This document shows positions 1 through 8,910 of a stretch of 40,940 bases of DNA, piece by piece (position 1 is the first letter of the stretch; each line of letters starts with the position of its first letter). A program made the translations under genes and the position numbers. The stretch spans positions 214,014 through 254,953 of the forward strand of contig NZ_JAKKCM010000008.1 in assembly GCF_021728395.1 (NCBI RefSeq), given 5' to 3'. The notes under the pieces were generated by a model. That model was not told where the DNA came from. It saw only the letters and a program-made list of their open reading frames with translations, and did no database searches. This stretch comes from Vibrio sp. J1-1 (GTDB taxonomy: Bacteria > Pseudomonadota > Gammaproteobacteria > Enterobacterales > Vibrionaceae).

Positions 1-1396
1 CAACCGCGTTGCTTATCGAGACATCAAAGGACGCCGCATTGCCTTCTTCTACCTGAACGGCGTCCGCCACCACTAAGGTTGGGGTGTCGCCGTTTTGCTC
101 ACCGTCTCGCTCATCAATGATACTGCCAAGACCTGAGTCTGTGAGCTCAAACGCCTCGCCGCCCACTTCCGCTTCGGCGACCACATTCAGCTTGAAGCCT
201 TCCACACCTTCAAAAATGTCGTCGTCTTCCGTCGCCACCTGGACAGTAAACTCGGTCACGTTACCCGGCAGCGTGAAACTGCTCTCACCGGCCTCAAGCA
301 CGATCTGTTTATCTTGCCCGTCTTCCACGTAATCAATGACAAACGGGGCATCCGGGAAGTCGATGGATTCCGCGACGTTCTCCTCCAGATCACTGAAGTC
401 CAGGGCCACGCTGTACGTTATCGACCCAACAACAGGATTACTCAAACTTACCTCAAACGACGCAGCTTCACCCTCGCTTGTTAGCCCTGAGTCTCCTACA
501 GTTAATGTTGGACGATCATCATCTGGGTTCGCTCCCGGTCCAGTACCGTCATCTAAAATGGTCGCGGTGCCTGAAGCTGGAGTTGTTTGGTCTGGGGTTG
601 CACCCGTCAAAGTAAAGGTTTCTGGACCTTCATAAATATCATCAGCGACACTATCTAAACTCACAGTGAAAGATTGCACGCCAATAGGGAGAGAAACAGT
701 AAACGTCCCATCTTCATTCACTTGGATTTCTTGAGTCGTACCATCAGATAACGTGACTAATACGTTTGTATTATCAAAGTCCACGCCCACTGCGCCAGCA
801 GAACCGCCGATGGCAGAACCATCATCCAAAGACAATTCAATATTTGTCTCTATTTCGGTCGCCTGATCTAAAGTGACGTCAAAAGTGACTTGCTCACCTT
901 CGTTAACGGTGGGGCTGGATATTTCTTGAATGACCACCTCTGCAGGAAGTGGTGCTTCTTGAGGAGCAGGTGCTTGAGGTTGGAAAATGTCCAATAGAGT
1001 CTGAACTTGTGTACTAGAGAATCCTGTTCCGTTGATCCCAACTGTCTCAAAATTAGTACTAGCTAAAGATTCTGCGCCAGTTCGGTTAATCGCCCCTGTG
1101 GTTTGAGGACTCGACCCGTTTACTCCACCAGCTGCGGTTTCGAAATCTTCACCAAGCTGAGTCGGGTCTTGCCCTTGTGCAATAGCTTCAATCAGAGCGG
1201 TAATGTCATCCGTCACATTTATCGAGCTACCTTGAGGTGTAACTTGCTCAACAACCAACTCCGAAGTATCTGAAACCTCTTCGATTATTAATTCACCAGG
1301 CTTGGGGAACTCTCCTTCTGCAAGGGTCCTTATATTCCCATCAAGCCCGATCACGACTATGTTGCCCACTAATGAGCTCAACGTTAAACGATCCAT
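1..1396 (-). CDS. LapA-like giant biofilm adhesin, N-terminal part (runs off left edge)
   Basis: The reading frame is open on the minus strand from an ATG at 1396 to the window edge (465 codons), with a purine-rich GAGGT a few bases upstream. Residues 1-40 (LSSLVGNIVVIGLDGNIR and on) look like the N-terminal retention module of LapA-type type I secreted adhesins, which anchors the protein in the outer-membrane pore. Residues 87-90 are TAAG, the di-alanine motif cut by the periplasmic protease LapG. A proline- and glutamine-rich linker near residues 138-152 leads into Calx-beta-like repeats at about 153-283, 296-428 and from 439 onward, each opening with an EGE- or EGN-type turn followed by FDV or FEV. 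The family carries thousands of residues of repeats and a C-terminal RTX secretion signal, which would lie outside the window. Divergent to a TolC/LapE-like gene. The family call is firm; the total length and adhesin target are unknown. Confidence 0.88.
   Translation of the reverse strand, partial: MDRLTLSSLVGNIVVIGLDGNIRTLAEGEFPKPGELIIEEVSDTSELVVEQVTPQGSSINVTDDITALIEAIAQGQDPTQLGEDFETAAGGVNGSSPQTTGAINRTGAESLASTNFETVGINGTGFSSTQVQTLLDIFQPQAPAPQEAPLPAEVVIQEISSPTVNEGEQVTFDVTLDQATEIETNIELSLDDGSAIGGSAGAVGVDFDNTNVLVTLSDGTTQEIQVNEDGTFTVSLPIGVQSFTVSLDSVADDIYEGPETFTLTGATPDQTTPASGTATILDDGTGPGANPDDDRPTLTVGDSGLTSEGEAASFEVSLSNPVVGSITYSVALDFSDLEENVAESIDFPDAPFVIDYVEDGQDKQIVLEAGESSFTLPGNVTEFTVQVATEDDDIFEGVEGFKLNVVAEAEVGGEAFELTDSGLGSIIDERDGEQNGDTPTLVVADAVQVEEGNAASFDVSISNAV
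1127..1138 (-). other. Predicted LapG cleavage motif (TAAG) in the adhesin
   Basis: Codons 87-90 read Thr-Ala-Ala-Gly, preceded by a stretch able to form a helix (residues 62-82, DDITALIEAIAQGQD and on). In Pseudomonas LapA, LapG cuts between the two alanines of a TAAG motif when c-di-GMP is low, releasing the adhesin from the cell. Here the cut would fall between A88 and A89. The motif and its distance from the N terminus match the family; cleavage itself is inferred. Confidence 0.75.
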
Positions 1397-1798
1397 ACCT
1401 ACCTCGCCCCACTTCAAACTAATCCAAAAGTTTGTCACCTTTTAATTTACGACTATAGTTTAGTCAAAATCATCATATTTTTCGTTGTATGTTTAATGCT
1501 TACAGAGCTTTTGAACTCAAGGGGCGGGGTTTTAAAAAAGCTTGTAAAAGCACAGTCTTCGGAACGCTATGATGTTCAAAAATCGAGCTTTTTTCCTGAA
1601 TTAATACAATAGCTAGCTAAGCAACTACTAGCCTATGCGCTATGGTTTATACAGGTGAGTTCGTGGACTTTCTGAGTAAAAGCCTAGGTTTAACAGTAGG
1701 TTGATCTATTCCTAACTCAAACACTGTTAATTGTGGTGTTCTGTCTCAACAGTGAGATAAAACAACAAAAAGAAACACGATTTTTTAGGAGAACTACC
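1397..1798. promoter_or_regulatory. Divergent regulatory region between adhesin and tolC-like gene
   Basis: These 402 bases hold no convincing gene. They must carry the start signals for both the adhesin (minus) and the TolC-like gene (plus). An 8-base inverted repeat, TTAACAGT at 1690-1697 and ACTGTTAA at 1723-1730, has about three helical turns between its half-sites (33 bases repeat to repeat) and lies just upstream of the plus-strand gene, so it may bind a regulator. The rest is AT-rich. I could not assign a regulator or a confident -35/-10 pair. Confidence 0.45.
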
Positions 1799-3115
1799 GT
1801 GAAATGGAACCGACTCAAATACGCCTGTTGTTGTAGCTTAATGGTGTCTATACCCGTTTTCGGTCAAACGTTAGAGCAAGCAGTGACATTGACGTTACAA
1901 AACAACCCAGATATTAAAAGTGCATTCAACGAGTTTACGAGTAAGCGGTACGTAAATGACGCATCTACAGGTGCTTATCTGCCATCCATTGATTTGGATG
2001 CGGGGATTGGCTATGAAGGTCTCGACCCGTCAGACGAGGTAGCTCGTGGCGACACAGACTACACCAGAAAAGAAGCATCGATCACATTGACCCAATTGAT
2101 TTGGGACGGTAGCGCAACACTGAATGACATCGACAGAACCGCTGCCGATGCAGAATCGGTAAGGTTCCAACTCTTGGCTGATGCGTCAGACAAGGCACTG
2201 GAGGTCACAAAAGTATATTTAGATTCGGTGAAAGCCTACGAAATATTGAAACTCTCAGAAGACAATCTCGCAGTCCATAAAGACATCTATTCTGACATTT
2301 CAAAGCGTGTCACCTCTGGTATTGGGTCAACAGCAGATTTAACCCAGGTAGAAGCTCGTATCGCTAAAGCACACGGTAATCTTGCTGCCGCACAAAATAA
2401 CTTATACGACACTCATACGTTGTTTACCCGTCTAGTTGGACAAACGCCGCAAGGGTTAATCTTTCCAAGAGCAGATGAAAACTTTCTCCCTTACACCGTA
2501 GATGAGGCGGTAAGTACGGCATACGAACTTCATCCTGTGATTCAAGTCGCTCTCGCAGATGTCGACTCTGCTAAATTCCAGTACAAACAATCAAAAGGTG
2601 TTTACTACCCAACGATTTCGATAGAAGCATCGCAAACATGGCGAGATGACGCAGACGGTCTGAAAGGGAGAAGTGATGAAACCTTAGCCATGCTTCGACT
2701 TCGCTATAACTTGTTCAATGGTGGTAGTGATGTAGCCAATGCAGATAGTTACGCTTACCAACTTAATAAAGCGAAAGATTTACGTGAAAGCGCGTATAAA
2801 AACGTCGAAGAAGGGCTAAAGCTGTCATGGACTGCGCTGGATTTAACACTCCAACAAAAAGAGTTCTTGTCGGATCATGTAGATTCAGCGTCTGAAACCG
2901 TGATTGCTTACGAAAAGCAATACAGAATCGGTCAACGAACACTTCTTGATGTATTGAACACACAAAATGAACTGTTTGAAGCGCGTAAAGACTACCTTGA
3001 CGCAAAATATGCAGAACAATATGCAAAATATCGAGTAATGAACGCAACAGGTCAACTTCTCAGTGCATTGAGAGTCGAAGTACCGCAAGAATGGCTAGAT
3101 AAGGTGGAGTACTAA
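1799..3115 (+). CDS. TolC-family outer membrane channel (LapE/AggA-like) for type I secretion
   Basis: Encodes about 438 residues: a signal peptide (MKWNRLKYACCCSLMVSIPVFGQ) followed by two repeated TolC-type halves. Family hallmarks are the opening LEQAVTLTLQNNPDI, coiled-coil helices around ADLTQVEARIAKA, and the second repeat with GVYYPTISIEASQ and later GQRTLLDVLNTQNELFEA. The GTG at 1799 is chosen because AGGAG lies 7 bases upstream and it opens directly into the signal peptide; a longer frame from GTG 1733 has neither. TolC-family trimers form the outer-membrane exit duct of type I secretion. The divergent LapA-like adhesin makes this its likely export pore and anchor (LapE role). It is followed 2 bases later by the OmpA lipoprotein, so the two are surely cotranscribed. 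The ABC transporter and membrane fusion protein are not in the window. Confidence 0.9.
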   Translation: MKWNRLKYACCCSLMVSIPVFGQTLEQAVTLTLQNNPDIKSAFNEFTSKRYVNDASTGAYLPSIDLDAGIGYEGLDPSDEVARGDTDYTRKEASITLTQLIWDGSATLNDIDRTAADAESVRFQLLADASDKALEVTKVYLDSVKAYEILKLSEDNLAVHKDIYSDISKRVTSGIGSTADLTQVEARIAKAHGNLAAAQNNLYDTHTLFTRLVGQTPQGLIFPRADENFLPYTVDEAVSTAYELHPVIQVALADVDSAKFQYKQSKGVYYPTISIEASQTWRDDADGLKGRSDETLAMLRLRYNLFNGGSDVANADSYAYQLNKAKDLRESAYKNVEEGLKLSWTALDLTLQQKEFLSDHVDSASETVIAYEKQYRIGQRTLLDVLNTQNELFEARKDYLDAKYAEQYAKYRVMNATGQLLSALRVEVPQEWLDKVEY

Positions 3116-3117
3116 TT

Positions 3118-3738
3118 ATGAAATACATAACTATTATTGCACTATCATTCGCAGTGGCTGCGTGTAGCTCTTCGCCGAATGAAAACGGCGACGAATATGA
3201 ATACATGGATACGCCTATCGCCGAGCAAAATGCCGACCACCTTGATGAAGATAGTGATGGTGTGATCAACGAAAGAGATTTGTGTCCAGGCACACCAATA
3301 GGTGCTGACATAGACAACGATGGTTGTGGTGAGTACGAAAACACATCAGAGAAAATGCAGCTCCGTGTTCTGTTCGCCAATGATTCAGATGTAATCAACC
3401 CTGTGTTTTCGCAACAGATATATGAGTTGTCTAATTTCTTGAAAGCGTATCCTGAGACCTCTATAGAGATCCAGGGTTACGCTAGCCGAACGGGTACCGC
3501 AGAGCACAACCTAGACCTTTCTAAACGACGCGCAAATAACGTCCGAAACAAGTTGCTAGGTAACGGAATCAGTCCGGGAAGAGTGACTATCATCGGGTAC
3601 GGTGATACTGTTCTGGCAACACAAGGAACAGATGAAGTTAGTCATGCTCAAAACAGACGAGTGACAGCAACGGTGATCGGTTATAAAGGCGAGGTAAAAC
3701 AAGAATGGACTGTCTTTTCGACGCTGCCAAAGAATTAG
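3118..3738 (+). CDS. OmpA-family lipoprotein with thrombospondin type 3-like calcium motif
   Basis: 206 residues. The N terminus is a lipoprotein signal (MKYITIIALSFAVAAC) with the acylated cysteine at position 16. Residues about 42-64 (DEDSDGVINERDLCPGTP, then DIDNDGC) match the Asp-rich, Cys-containing thrombospondin type 3 repeat often found ahead of OmpA domains. Residues about 80-200 form an OmpA C-terminal peptidoglycan-binding domain, seen in IEIQGYASRTGTAEHNLDLS and KRRANNVRNKLLGNGI. It starts 2 bases after the tolC-like stop, with AAGGTGGAG upstream. It likely tethers the outer membrane, and perhaps the secretion pore, to peptidoglycan. OmpA-type lipoproteins are commonly found beside LapE-like genes; a direct role in adhesin display is inference. 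Confidence 0.88.
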   Translation: MKYITIIALSFAVAACSSSPNENGDEYEYMDTPIAEQNADHLDEDSDGVINERDLCPGTPIGADIDNDGCGEYENTSEKMQLRVLFANDSDVINPVFSQQIYELSNFLKAYPETSIEIQGYASRTGTAEHNLDLSKRRANNVRNKLLGNGISPGRVTIIGYGDTVLATQGTDEVSHAQNRRVTATVIGYKGEVKQEWTVFSTLPKN

Positions 3739-3764
3739 CCTGAATACTCCCCCTTAAATTGTAT

Positions 3765-3790
3765 AAAGGAGCTTCGGCTCCTTTCCTTTT
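3765..3790 (+). terminator. Rho-independent terminator after the OmpA lipoprotein gene
   Basis: Perfect 8-bp stem AAAGGAGC / GCTCCTTT with a TTCG tetraloop (3773-3776), followed by CCTTTT. It closes the tolC-like and OmpA operon 26 bases after the stop codon. Confidence 0.88.
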
Positions 3791-3873
3791 AGCAGCGATG
3801 CAAACTGTATTATGCTTTAGGAATCTGCCCTTTAATGTTAACCTAGCTACGTCATAACAATGAGAGTTTTGAA

Positions 3874-4227
3874 ATGAGCAAACTTACATCAGATATCCAA
3901 GAAAACCTTGACCTTTTCGTATCCGAAACTAAAGAAAACCAGTTAGTTTGGGGTCTACGTAACGAAGAAGGTTGGCTATCCTGCGATTCGACTGAATTCG
4001 AAAATAGTGAAGTTATGCCTTTCTGGTCATCTAAAGAAGATGCAGAAGCACATAACGTTGAAGAGTGGGCTGATTTTGATGTCCTGGAAATTCCTTTGGA
4101 TATTTTTGTAGAAGATTGGCTTCTTACTCTTGCTGAAGATGGTGTTCTTGTAGGCACTAACTGGAACGCGCAGTTAGAAGGCAAAGAAATGGAACCACAA
4201 GATCTAGCAAAGCTTTATTTAGACTAA
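3874..4227 (+). CDS. DUF2750 domain-containing protein
   Basis: 117 residues, acidic, with no signal peptide or membrane segment. The layout fits DUF2750: an N-terminal helix, VWGLRNEEGWLSCDS, MPFWSSKEDAEAHN, and a C-terminal IPLDIFVEDWLLTLAEDG. This family of small cytoplasmic proteins is widespread in gammaproteobacteria and its function is unknown. ATG 3874 has a weak TGAGAG upstream. It is flanked by terminators on both sides and so is probably monocistronic. Confidence 0.85.
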   Translation: MSKLTSDIQENLDLFVSETKENQLVWGLRNEEGWLSCDSTEFENSEVMPFWSSKEDAEAHNVEEWADFDVLEIPLDIFVEDWLLTLAEDGVLVGTNWNAQLEGKEMEPQDLAKLYLD

Positions 4228-4233
4228 TTGATG

Positions 4234-4263
4234 AGACCTCAGCCCACAAAGCTGAGGTCTTTT
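4234..4263 (+). terminator. Rho-independent terminator after the DUF2750 gene
   Basis: Perfect 10-bp stem AGACCTCAGC (4234-4243) / GCTGAGGTCT (4251-4260), 7-base loop, then a short T run. It begins 7 bases after the stop codon. Confidence 0.88.
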
Positions 4264-4412
4264 AGTTTACTATTTTTATAACTTTCACTCCGAATATCGA
4301 CGAAGCGCATAGTTTTCGTCAGTCTTTTCGTCTTTACATACTTCACAGCGTCACACTGCTCATCAGATAATGAGTATTCTATTCATACGAAAGTAATACG
4401 ATAAACCATAAT

Positions 4413-6377
4413 ATGCGCATGCTGTATCCCTTGCTCTGCTTCTTACTTTTTTGGAGCCCGGTCTATGCCAGTCACTCTCAATATACCGAACAATATCAGA
4501 ACGTCACTCAATGGCATTCGGTTTATCAAGCCACACTAAAAACCAGTGCGAAGTCAGCGCTCAGTCTGCTTCAAAGCCGCTACCACACCGCAAAAAATGA
4601 CAGTGAGAAGCTGTATGTAAGTGGTTTGATTTATGAATACATGTCTAACATTAAACAGCCCTATTATGGGAATAGCCAAAGACGGGACAATGAGTTTGCC
4701 AAGCTGGAATCCGAGTACATTCTCGCTTTAAATGAGCGAAAACAAGGCAGCTATGATGCATCAGTAAAGCACTTTACCTCGTTAAGAAATAAGATGAAGC
4801 AAAGTTCTAACATAGAGGGTGAAGCCTTGATGAACTACCAGCTTTGTTACACCTTAAATCAGCAAGGACGTTATCATAAAGCACATTTTTTCTGTGCATC
4901 TTTAGAAAGTCACCTGGATAGTAAGCATCAGGAAAGCTTTCCGAAAGATCTCTCACTCCGTATCATTGCCAATAACTACAATTTTCGTGGAGATTATGGA
5001 AAGTCGATAAGCGTATACCGCCGACTTCTTGCAAATATGCCCTATCAAAGCGACCCGTCAGGGGTTTATAACGATGTAGGTAGTTTGTTGGCAGAGCTTG
5101 GACAATTTGAGCAATCAGAACAGTACCTAATACAGGCCCTGCTTGCGCGTCAACAAGATGGTACACCAGTACAAGTCGCACAGGTCGAGCACAGCCTAGC
5201 CGCCATGTATGCCAAAGCCAAAGACTATGATAAGGCTATTACACATTATAAAAACTCGCTCACTATTCTTGAGCAAGTCGAGTATCCATATGGCCAAGGT
5301 TTAGTCTATTTGGGGCTTTCATCCGCCGAAGTCGAATCAGACAATGTGGAAGACGCTCTAAAGTATATTAACCAAGCGTTGGGGCTTGGTGAACGGTACG
5401 AGAATAACCATCTTCAAACCGAAGCACACTTAGCCGCAGGTTTTGCATACCTAAAAAGTTTGGATGCAAAGACGGCGATTGAGCACGCGAATTCCGCGCT
5501 AAAATTATCGACAAAGAACTCACGCCCATTACTGCAAGCAAAAGCGCAATTACTTCTTTCTAAGGCTTATCAGGTTAAGCAAAACTATCAAGCCGCTTTG
5601 TCACATTACGAAGCGTATTCAACAATAGAGTTGGCGAATCGAGATGCAAAAAACATGAAATCGATGGAAGCTCTGGACCTCACCAAAAATGAGTATGAAT
5701 ACGATCTCAATCTTGCTCGCTTACACACTGAACGCAATCTAAAGCGAAGTGAACTTGAGAAACTGACAGAACAAAAAAACATCTATAACTATATTGTTTT
5801 CTGTTTGGTGATGTTGCTAGTGCTAACACTTGTATTGCAGCGACAAGATCGGAAAAAGGCGCGTTTAGATAGTTTAACCAGCGCTTTGAATCGTTCTACC
5901 ACTATTGAAACGATTAAGAGGCAGACGACGAAAATAGACGAAGAATTACGATATGTCCTCGCGTTGATTGATTTAGATAACTTTAAGTCAATTAACGATA
6001 CTTACGGACATCCAGTAGGAGATTTGGTACTTAAGCAAGTTTGTCAGAAACTCAGCGCGAAGTTGAACAAGGGGGAGCTCATTGGGCGTTTAAGTGGAGA
6101 AGAGTTTGTTCTACTTCTAAAGAATGTAGATGAAATAGATGTACCATTCCGAGTTCAGAGTCTGCACAAAACAATTTCAGAGCAACAATTCAAAACAGAT
6201 AAAAATGAAGAAGTCAGAGTTACAGCAAGCTTGGCCTATCTCGCGACATCAAATCCATTGACTCACTTTGATGAACTTTATTCGATCTTAGACCAAGCAC
6301 TTTCTCAGGCAAAAAGAAGCGGACACAATGTCATTGTGGATGCTTACGACGAGCCGATAAACCTGTATACGGGATAA
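4413..6377 (+). CDS. Periplasmic TPR sensor with membrane segment and GGDEF domain (SGEEF variant)
   Basis: 654 residues: signal peptide (MRMLYPLLCFLLFWSPVYA), a periplasmic tetratricopeptide-repeat region to about residue 420 (helix pairs such as YDKAITHYKNSLTILEQV), a coiled linker, one transmembrane helix at about 457-476 (IVFCLVMLLVLTLVL), then a GGDEF domain at about 490-640. GGDEF proteins make cyclic di-GMP. The signature reads SGEEF at 561-565, with the first Gly replaced by Ser; the metal-binding and nucleotide residues before it (LIDLDNFKSINDTYGH) are intact. The inhibitory RxxD site that usually lies just upstream reads NKGE, so product inhibition there should be lost. Activity is plausible because other first-position variants are known to work. 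The TPR part probably senses a periplasmic peptide or protein. Confidence 0.88.
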   Translation: MRMLYPLLCFLLFWSPVYASHSQYTEQYQNVTQWHSVYQATLKTSAKSALSLLQSRYHTAKNDSEKLYVSGLIYEYMSNIKQPYYGNSQRRDNEFAKLESEYILALNERKQGSYDASVKHFTSLRNKMKQSSNIEGEALMNYQLCYTLNQQGRYHKAHFFCASLESHLDSKHQESFPKDLSLRIIANNYNFRGDYGKSISVYRRLLANMPYQSDPSGVYNDVGSLLAELGQFEQSEQYLIQALLARQQDGTPVQVAQVEHSLAAMYAKAKDYDKAITHYKNSLTILEQVEYPYGQGLVYLGLSSAEVESDNVEDALKYINQALGLGERYENNHLQTEAHLAAGFAYLKSLDAKTAIEHANSALKLSTKNSRPLLQAKAQLLLSKAYQVKQNYQAALSHYEAYSTIELANRDAKNMKSMEALDLTKNEYEYDLNLARLHTERNLKRSELEKLTEQKNIYNYIVFCLVMLLVLTLVLQRQDRKKARLDSLTSALNRSTTIETIKRQTTKIDEELRYVLALIDLDNFKSINDTYGHPVGDLVLKQVCQKLSAKLNKGELIGRLSGEEFVLLLKNVDEIDVPFRVQSLHKTISEQQFKTDKNEEVRVTASLAYLATSNPLTHFDELYSILDQALSQAKRSGHNVIVDAYDEPINLYTG

Positions 6378-6423
6378 TGCTAATATCAGTATGTCTGGCA
6401 TTATTCCCATATGTTGTTTTTTT
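6371..6423 (+). terminator. Likely terminator after the GGDEF gene
   Basis: GGGATAATGC (6371-6380) pairs with GCATTATTCCC (6398-6408) with one bulged base, and a T run follows at 6414-6423. The stem overlaps the stop codon of the GGDEF gene. The element sits between this gene and the convergent queC. Confidence 0.6.
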
Positions 6424-7117
6424 AAGCTTCTGAGTTCTGTTTTTCAACCAACGACTGCATAACCGCATTTTTGTTATTCAGGTAGTCTTCTAAACCTGCT
6501 TTACGCAAATCACACGACGGACAATCACCACAACCATCGCCGATGATGCCGTTGTAACAAGTGAGCGTATTTTCGCGAACCAGTTGCAACGCATCATACT
6601 GGTCAGCTAGCGCCCAAGTTTCCGCTTTGTTCAGCCACATTAACGGTGTTTTAATGGTCAACTCACGATCCATGCCTTTTATCAAAGCTGCGTTCATTGC
6701 TTTAACGAAAGCATCACGACAATCAGGGTAACCACTAAAGTCTGTTTCACAAACGCCAGTGATAACTGTTTCTGCACCAATCTGGTAGGCATAGATACCC
6801 GCTAGCGTTAAAAACAGTATGTTGCGTCCAGGTACGAACGAGTTCGGTAAACCGTTCTCTTGCAATTCATGTGAAACTGGAATGTCATCACGAGTCAGAG
6901 AGCTGATAGCCAGTTCGTTTAACAAACCCACATCCATCACTTTATGCGCTGCAACCCCCAAGTCTTTCGCTACCTGTTGAGCTACCTCGATCTCGAGCTT
7001 GTGACGCTGACCATAGTCAAAAGTGATCGCATGTACTTCATCAAATTCTTTCAGTGCCTGAACAAGACAGGTAGTCGAATCCTGCCCTCCACTAAAAACA
7101 ACGACGGCTTTTTTCAT
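6422..7117 (-). CDS. queC: 7-cyano-7-deazaguanine synthase QueC
   Basis: 231 residues. The ATP pyrophosphatase loop is [10 protein letters not shown] near the N terminus. The zinc-binding cysteines appear in [17 protein letters not shown] near the C terminus, with an earlier Cys in TLTCYNG. QueC converts 7-carboxy-7-deazaguanine to preQ0, using ATP and ammonia, in queuosine biosynthesis for tRNA. The length matches the family. GGAGAGTAAC precedes the ATG. It lies 14 bases downstream of queE on the same strand, and the two form an operon catalysing consecutive steps. Confidence 0.96.
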   Translation of the reverse strand: MKKAVVVFSGGQDSTTCLVQALKEFDEVHAITFDYGQRHKLEIEVAQQVAKDLGVAAHKVMDVGLLNELAISSLTRDDIPVSHELQENGLPNSFVPGRNILFLTLAGIYAYQIGAETVITGVCETDFSGYPDCRDAFVKAMNAALIKGMDRELTIKTPLMWLNKAETWALADQYDALQLVRENTLTCYNGIIGDGCGDCPSCDLRKAGLEDYLNNKNAVMQSLVEKQNSEA

Positions 7118-7131
7118 GTTACTCTCCGAGC

Positions 7132-7812
7132 TTAAGCAATACTTAGGTATTTATGAGTTTGAATCGACAAACGCCAATTGCGAGCAACACAGGTATCAAT
7201 ACACAATTGCGTCGCGCGAGGCTTCTGGCTGATCGGCTGCAGAGCAATGATAGTCTGCGGCGTAATCTCAGCAGACGCTAACAGCTCATCAAGATGATCA
7301 ATATCTTTCTGAGTCCCTACCGGATGCTTGATTTCATTCGCTCTTTCCAATGCGCTTTTCAGCACTGGTAATTTGCCTTTCATTGCCACTTTTGGTGACA
7401 CTGTCACCCAAGTTTTCTCTGTCGTAACGACTTCTGACGTACCACTGGTTTCAATTTGGCACTGACAACCCATATCTTCAAACGCTTGTGCCAACGGACG
7501 CAAATCGTAAATACACGGCTCACCACCAGTAATAACGATATGCTTTGCGTTGAAACCTTGCTTCTTATATTGCTCTACGATGTCTTCTGCCGTTGCAACA
7601 CACCACGTCGGAGAATCTTCCGTCTTAATCAGAATATCACCAATCGAACGTTGGTCCTCTTCTGCCGCCTCCCAGGTCTGTTTCGTGTCACACCATGAAC
7701 ACCCAACCGGGCATTCTTGAAGACGAACAAAAACAGCAGGAACGCCAGTAAAGACCCCTTCTCCTTGGATGGTTTCAAACATCTCATTTAGCTTATACAA
7801 CGTAGAACTCAC
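7132..7812 (-). CDS. queE: 7-carboxy-7-deazaguanine synthase QueE (radical SAM)
   Basis: 226 residues. The N terminus ([15 protein letters not shown]) is diagnostic. The radical SAM cluster cysteines are C34, C38 and C41 in CPVGCSWC, followed by DTKQTWE. GGEPC is the SAM-binding glycine motif. QueE rearranges 6-carboxytetrahydropterin to 7-carboxy-7-deazaguanine, the substrate of the QueC encoded next to it. The start is a GTG at 7812 with weak upstream pairing; an internal TTG or a later ATG (M11) is less likely because the conserved NEM segment begins at residue 9. I saw no recognisable preQ1 riboswitch upstream. Confidence 0.95.
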   Translation of the reverse strand: MSSTLYKLNEMFETIQGEGVFTGVPAVFVRLQECPVGCSWCDTKQTWEAAEEDQRSIGDILIKTEDSPTWCVATAEDIVEQYKKQGFNAKHIVITGGEPCIYDLRPLAQAFEDMGCQCQIETSGTSEVVTTEKTWVTVSPKVAMKGKLPVLKSALERANEIKHPVGTQKDIDHLDELLASAEITPQTIIALQPISQKPRATQLCIDTCVARNWRLSIQTHKYLSIA

Positions 7813-7981
7813 TCACTCATAATACTTCGAGGCGAAGACCTTAATGGAGAGCTGTGTCTAGGTCAATTCAAACCAAAAATTAATTGTTAAAATAGACCAT
7901 TTTGTAGTTTCATAGGAAGGGCGTGCTTCTAATGGTTGTTATAAAATCACGCCTCAATTTTGAATTTTTAAGGTAAGTAAC

Positions 7982-8791
7982 ATGTATAAACTGATCGCCC
8001 TAGACATGGACGGCACGTTGTTAAACAGCGAAAAAGTAATTTCAGATGAAAATAAACGAGCGATCGCCAAAGCTCGAGAAGCAGGCGTAACCGTTGTTCT
8101 GGCCTCAGGTCGTCCAATCGATGGCATGCAAGCTAAATTGGATGAACTGGACATTCGTTCGGACAAAGATTTCGTTCTCTACTACAACGGCTCAATGGTC
8201 AAAAACATTGGTACCAATGAAATCATCCACCAGCAAATCATCGATGGTAAAGCGGCAAAGTTAGTCGCTCGAAAAGCAAAAGAACTCGGAGCCTATGTTC
8301 ACGCGTTTAGTCAGGTTCACGGTCTGATCACTAACGAAAACAATCCATACACCGATATTGAAGCAAATATTAACGGTCTTAGTGTCACCGAAATGTGCTT
8401 TGAATCTCTGGAAGATGACCACCCTATTATCAAAGCGATGATGGTAGCAGAGCCAAGCAAGCTAACCGAAGTCATTGCTGCATTGCCGTCTGAATTACGT
8501 GACAAATTTACCGTCGTTCAGAGCGCTGCATACTTCCTGGAGTTTCTTAACCCGTTAAGCAATAAAGGCATTGGTATCGCTGCAATTGCAGAGCACTTGT
8601 CTATTAAACCGGAGGAAGTGATTTGTATGGGTGACGCAGAAAACGATCATCATATGTTGGAATTTGCGGGCTTAGGCATCGCGATGGAAAACGCCATGGA
8701 AGAAACCAAAAAGATCGCCGACTACATTACAGCAAGTAACGATGACCATGGTGTGGCCAGAGCCATTGAAAAATTTGTTCTGAACGCGTAA
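7982..8791 (+). CDS. yidA: Cof-type HAD-IIB sugar phosphatase (YidA-like)
   Basis: 269 residues, against about 270 for E. coli YidA. HAD motif I is LDMDGTLLNSE (D8 nucleophile, D10 acid/base). Motif II lies in VVLASGRP, and motif IV is GDAENDHHMLEFAG. The C2B cap lies between about residues 85 and 190. YidA dephosphorylates sugar phosphates and related small molecules in the cytoplasm with broad specificity. AAGG lies 8 bases before the ATG. It is divergent from queE and ends at a strong terminator, so it is its own unit. Confidence 0.9.
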   Translation: MYKLIALDMDGTLLNSEKVISDENKRAIAKAREAGVTVVLASGRPIDGMQAKLDELDIRSDKDFVLYYNGSMVKNIGTNEIIHQQIIDGKAAKLVARKAKELGAYVHAFSQVHGLITNENNPYTDIEANINGLSVTEMCFESLEDDHPIIKAMMVAEPSKLTEVIAALPSELRDKFTVVQSAAYFLEFLNPLSNKGIGIAAIAEHLSIKPEEVICMGDAENDHHMLEFAGLGIAMENAMEETKKIADYITASNDDHGVARAIEKFVLNA

Positions 8792-8824
8792 TAAGCTCAG
8801 CTTCAATATCCCATCTCAAATAAC

Positions 8825-8855
8825 AAACGGCACTCCATCTAAGGGTGCCGTTTTT
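8825..8855 (+). terminator. Rho-independent terminator after yidA
   Basis: Nine-bp stem AAACGGCAC (8825-8833) / GTGCCGTTT (8845-8853) with an 11-base loop, running into a T tract. The A tract on the left could let it also serve the convergent cytochrome gene. Confidence 0.87.
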
Positions 8856-8910
8856 AATCTTGTTTCACCCATCGTCAGTTGACTAAACGCGTCAAATAGT
8901 TAGAACGGTT

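Noticed and set aside
84-635. Plus-strand frames opposite the adhesin
   Set aside because: Ser/Pro/Thr-rich translation is the expected antisense shadow of the acidic Calx-beta repeats on the other strand.
7813-7981. preQ1 riboswitch before queE
   Set aside because: No aptamer-like stem with an A-rich tail near the queE start was visible on the minus strand.
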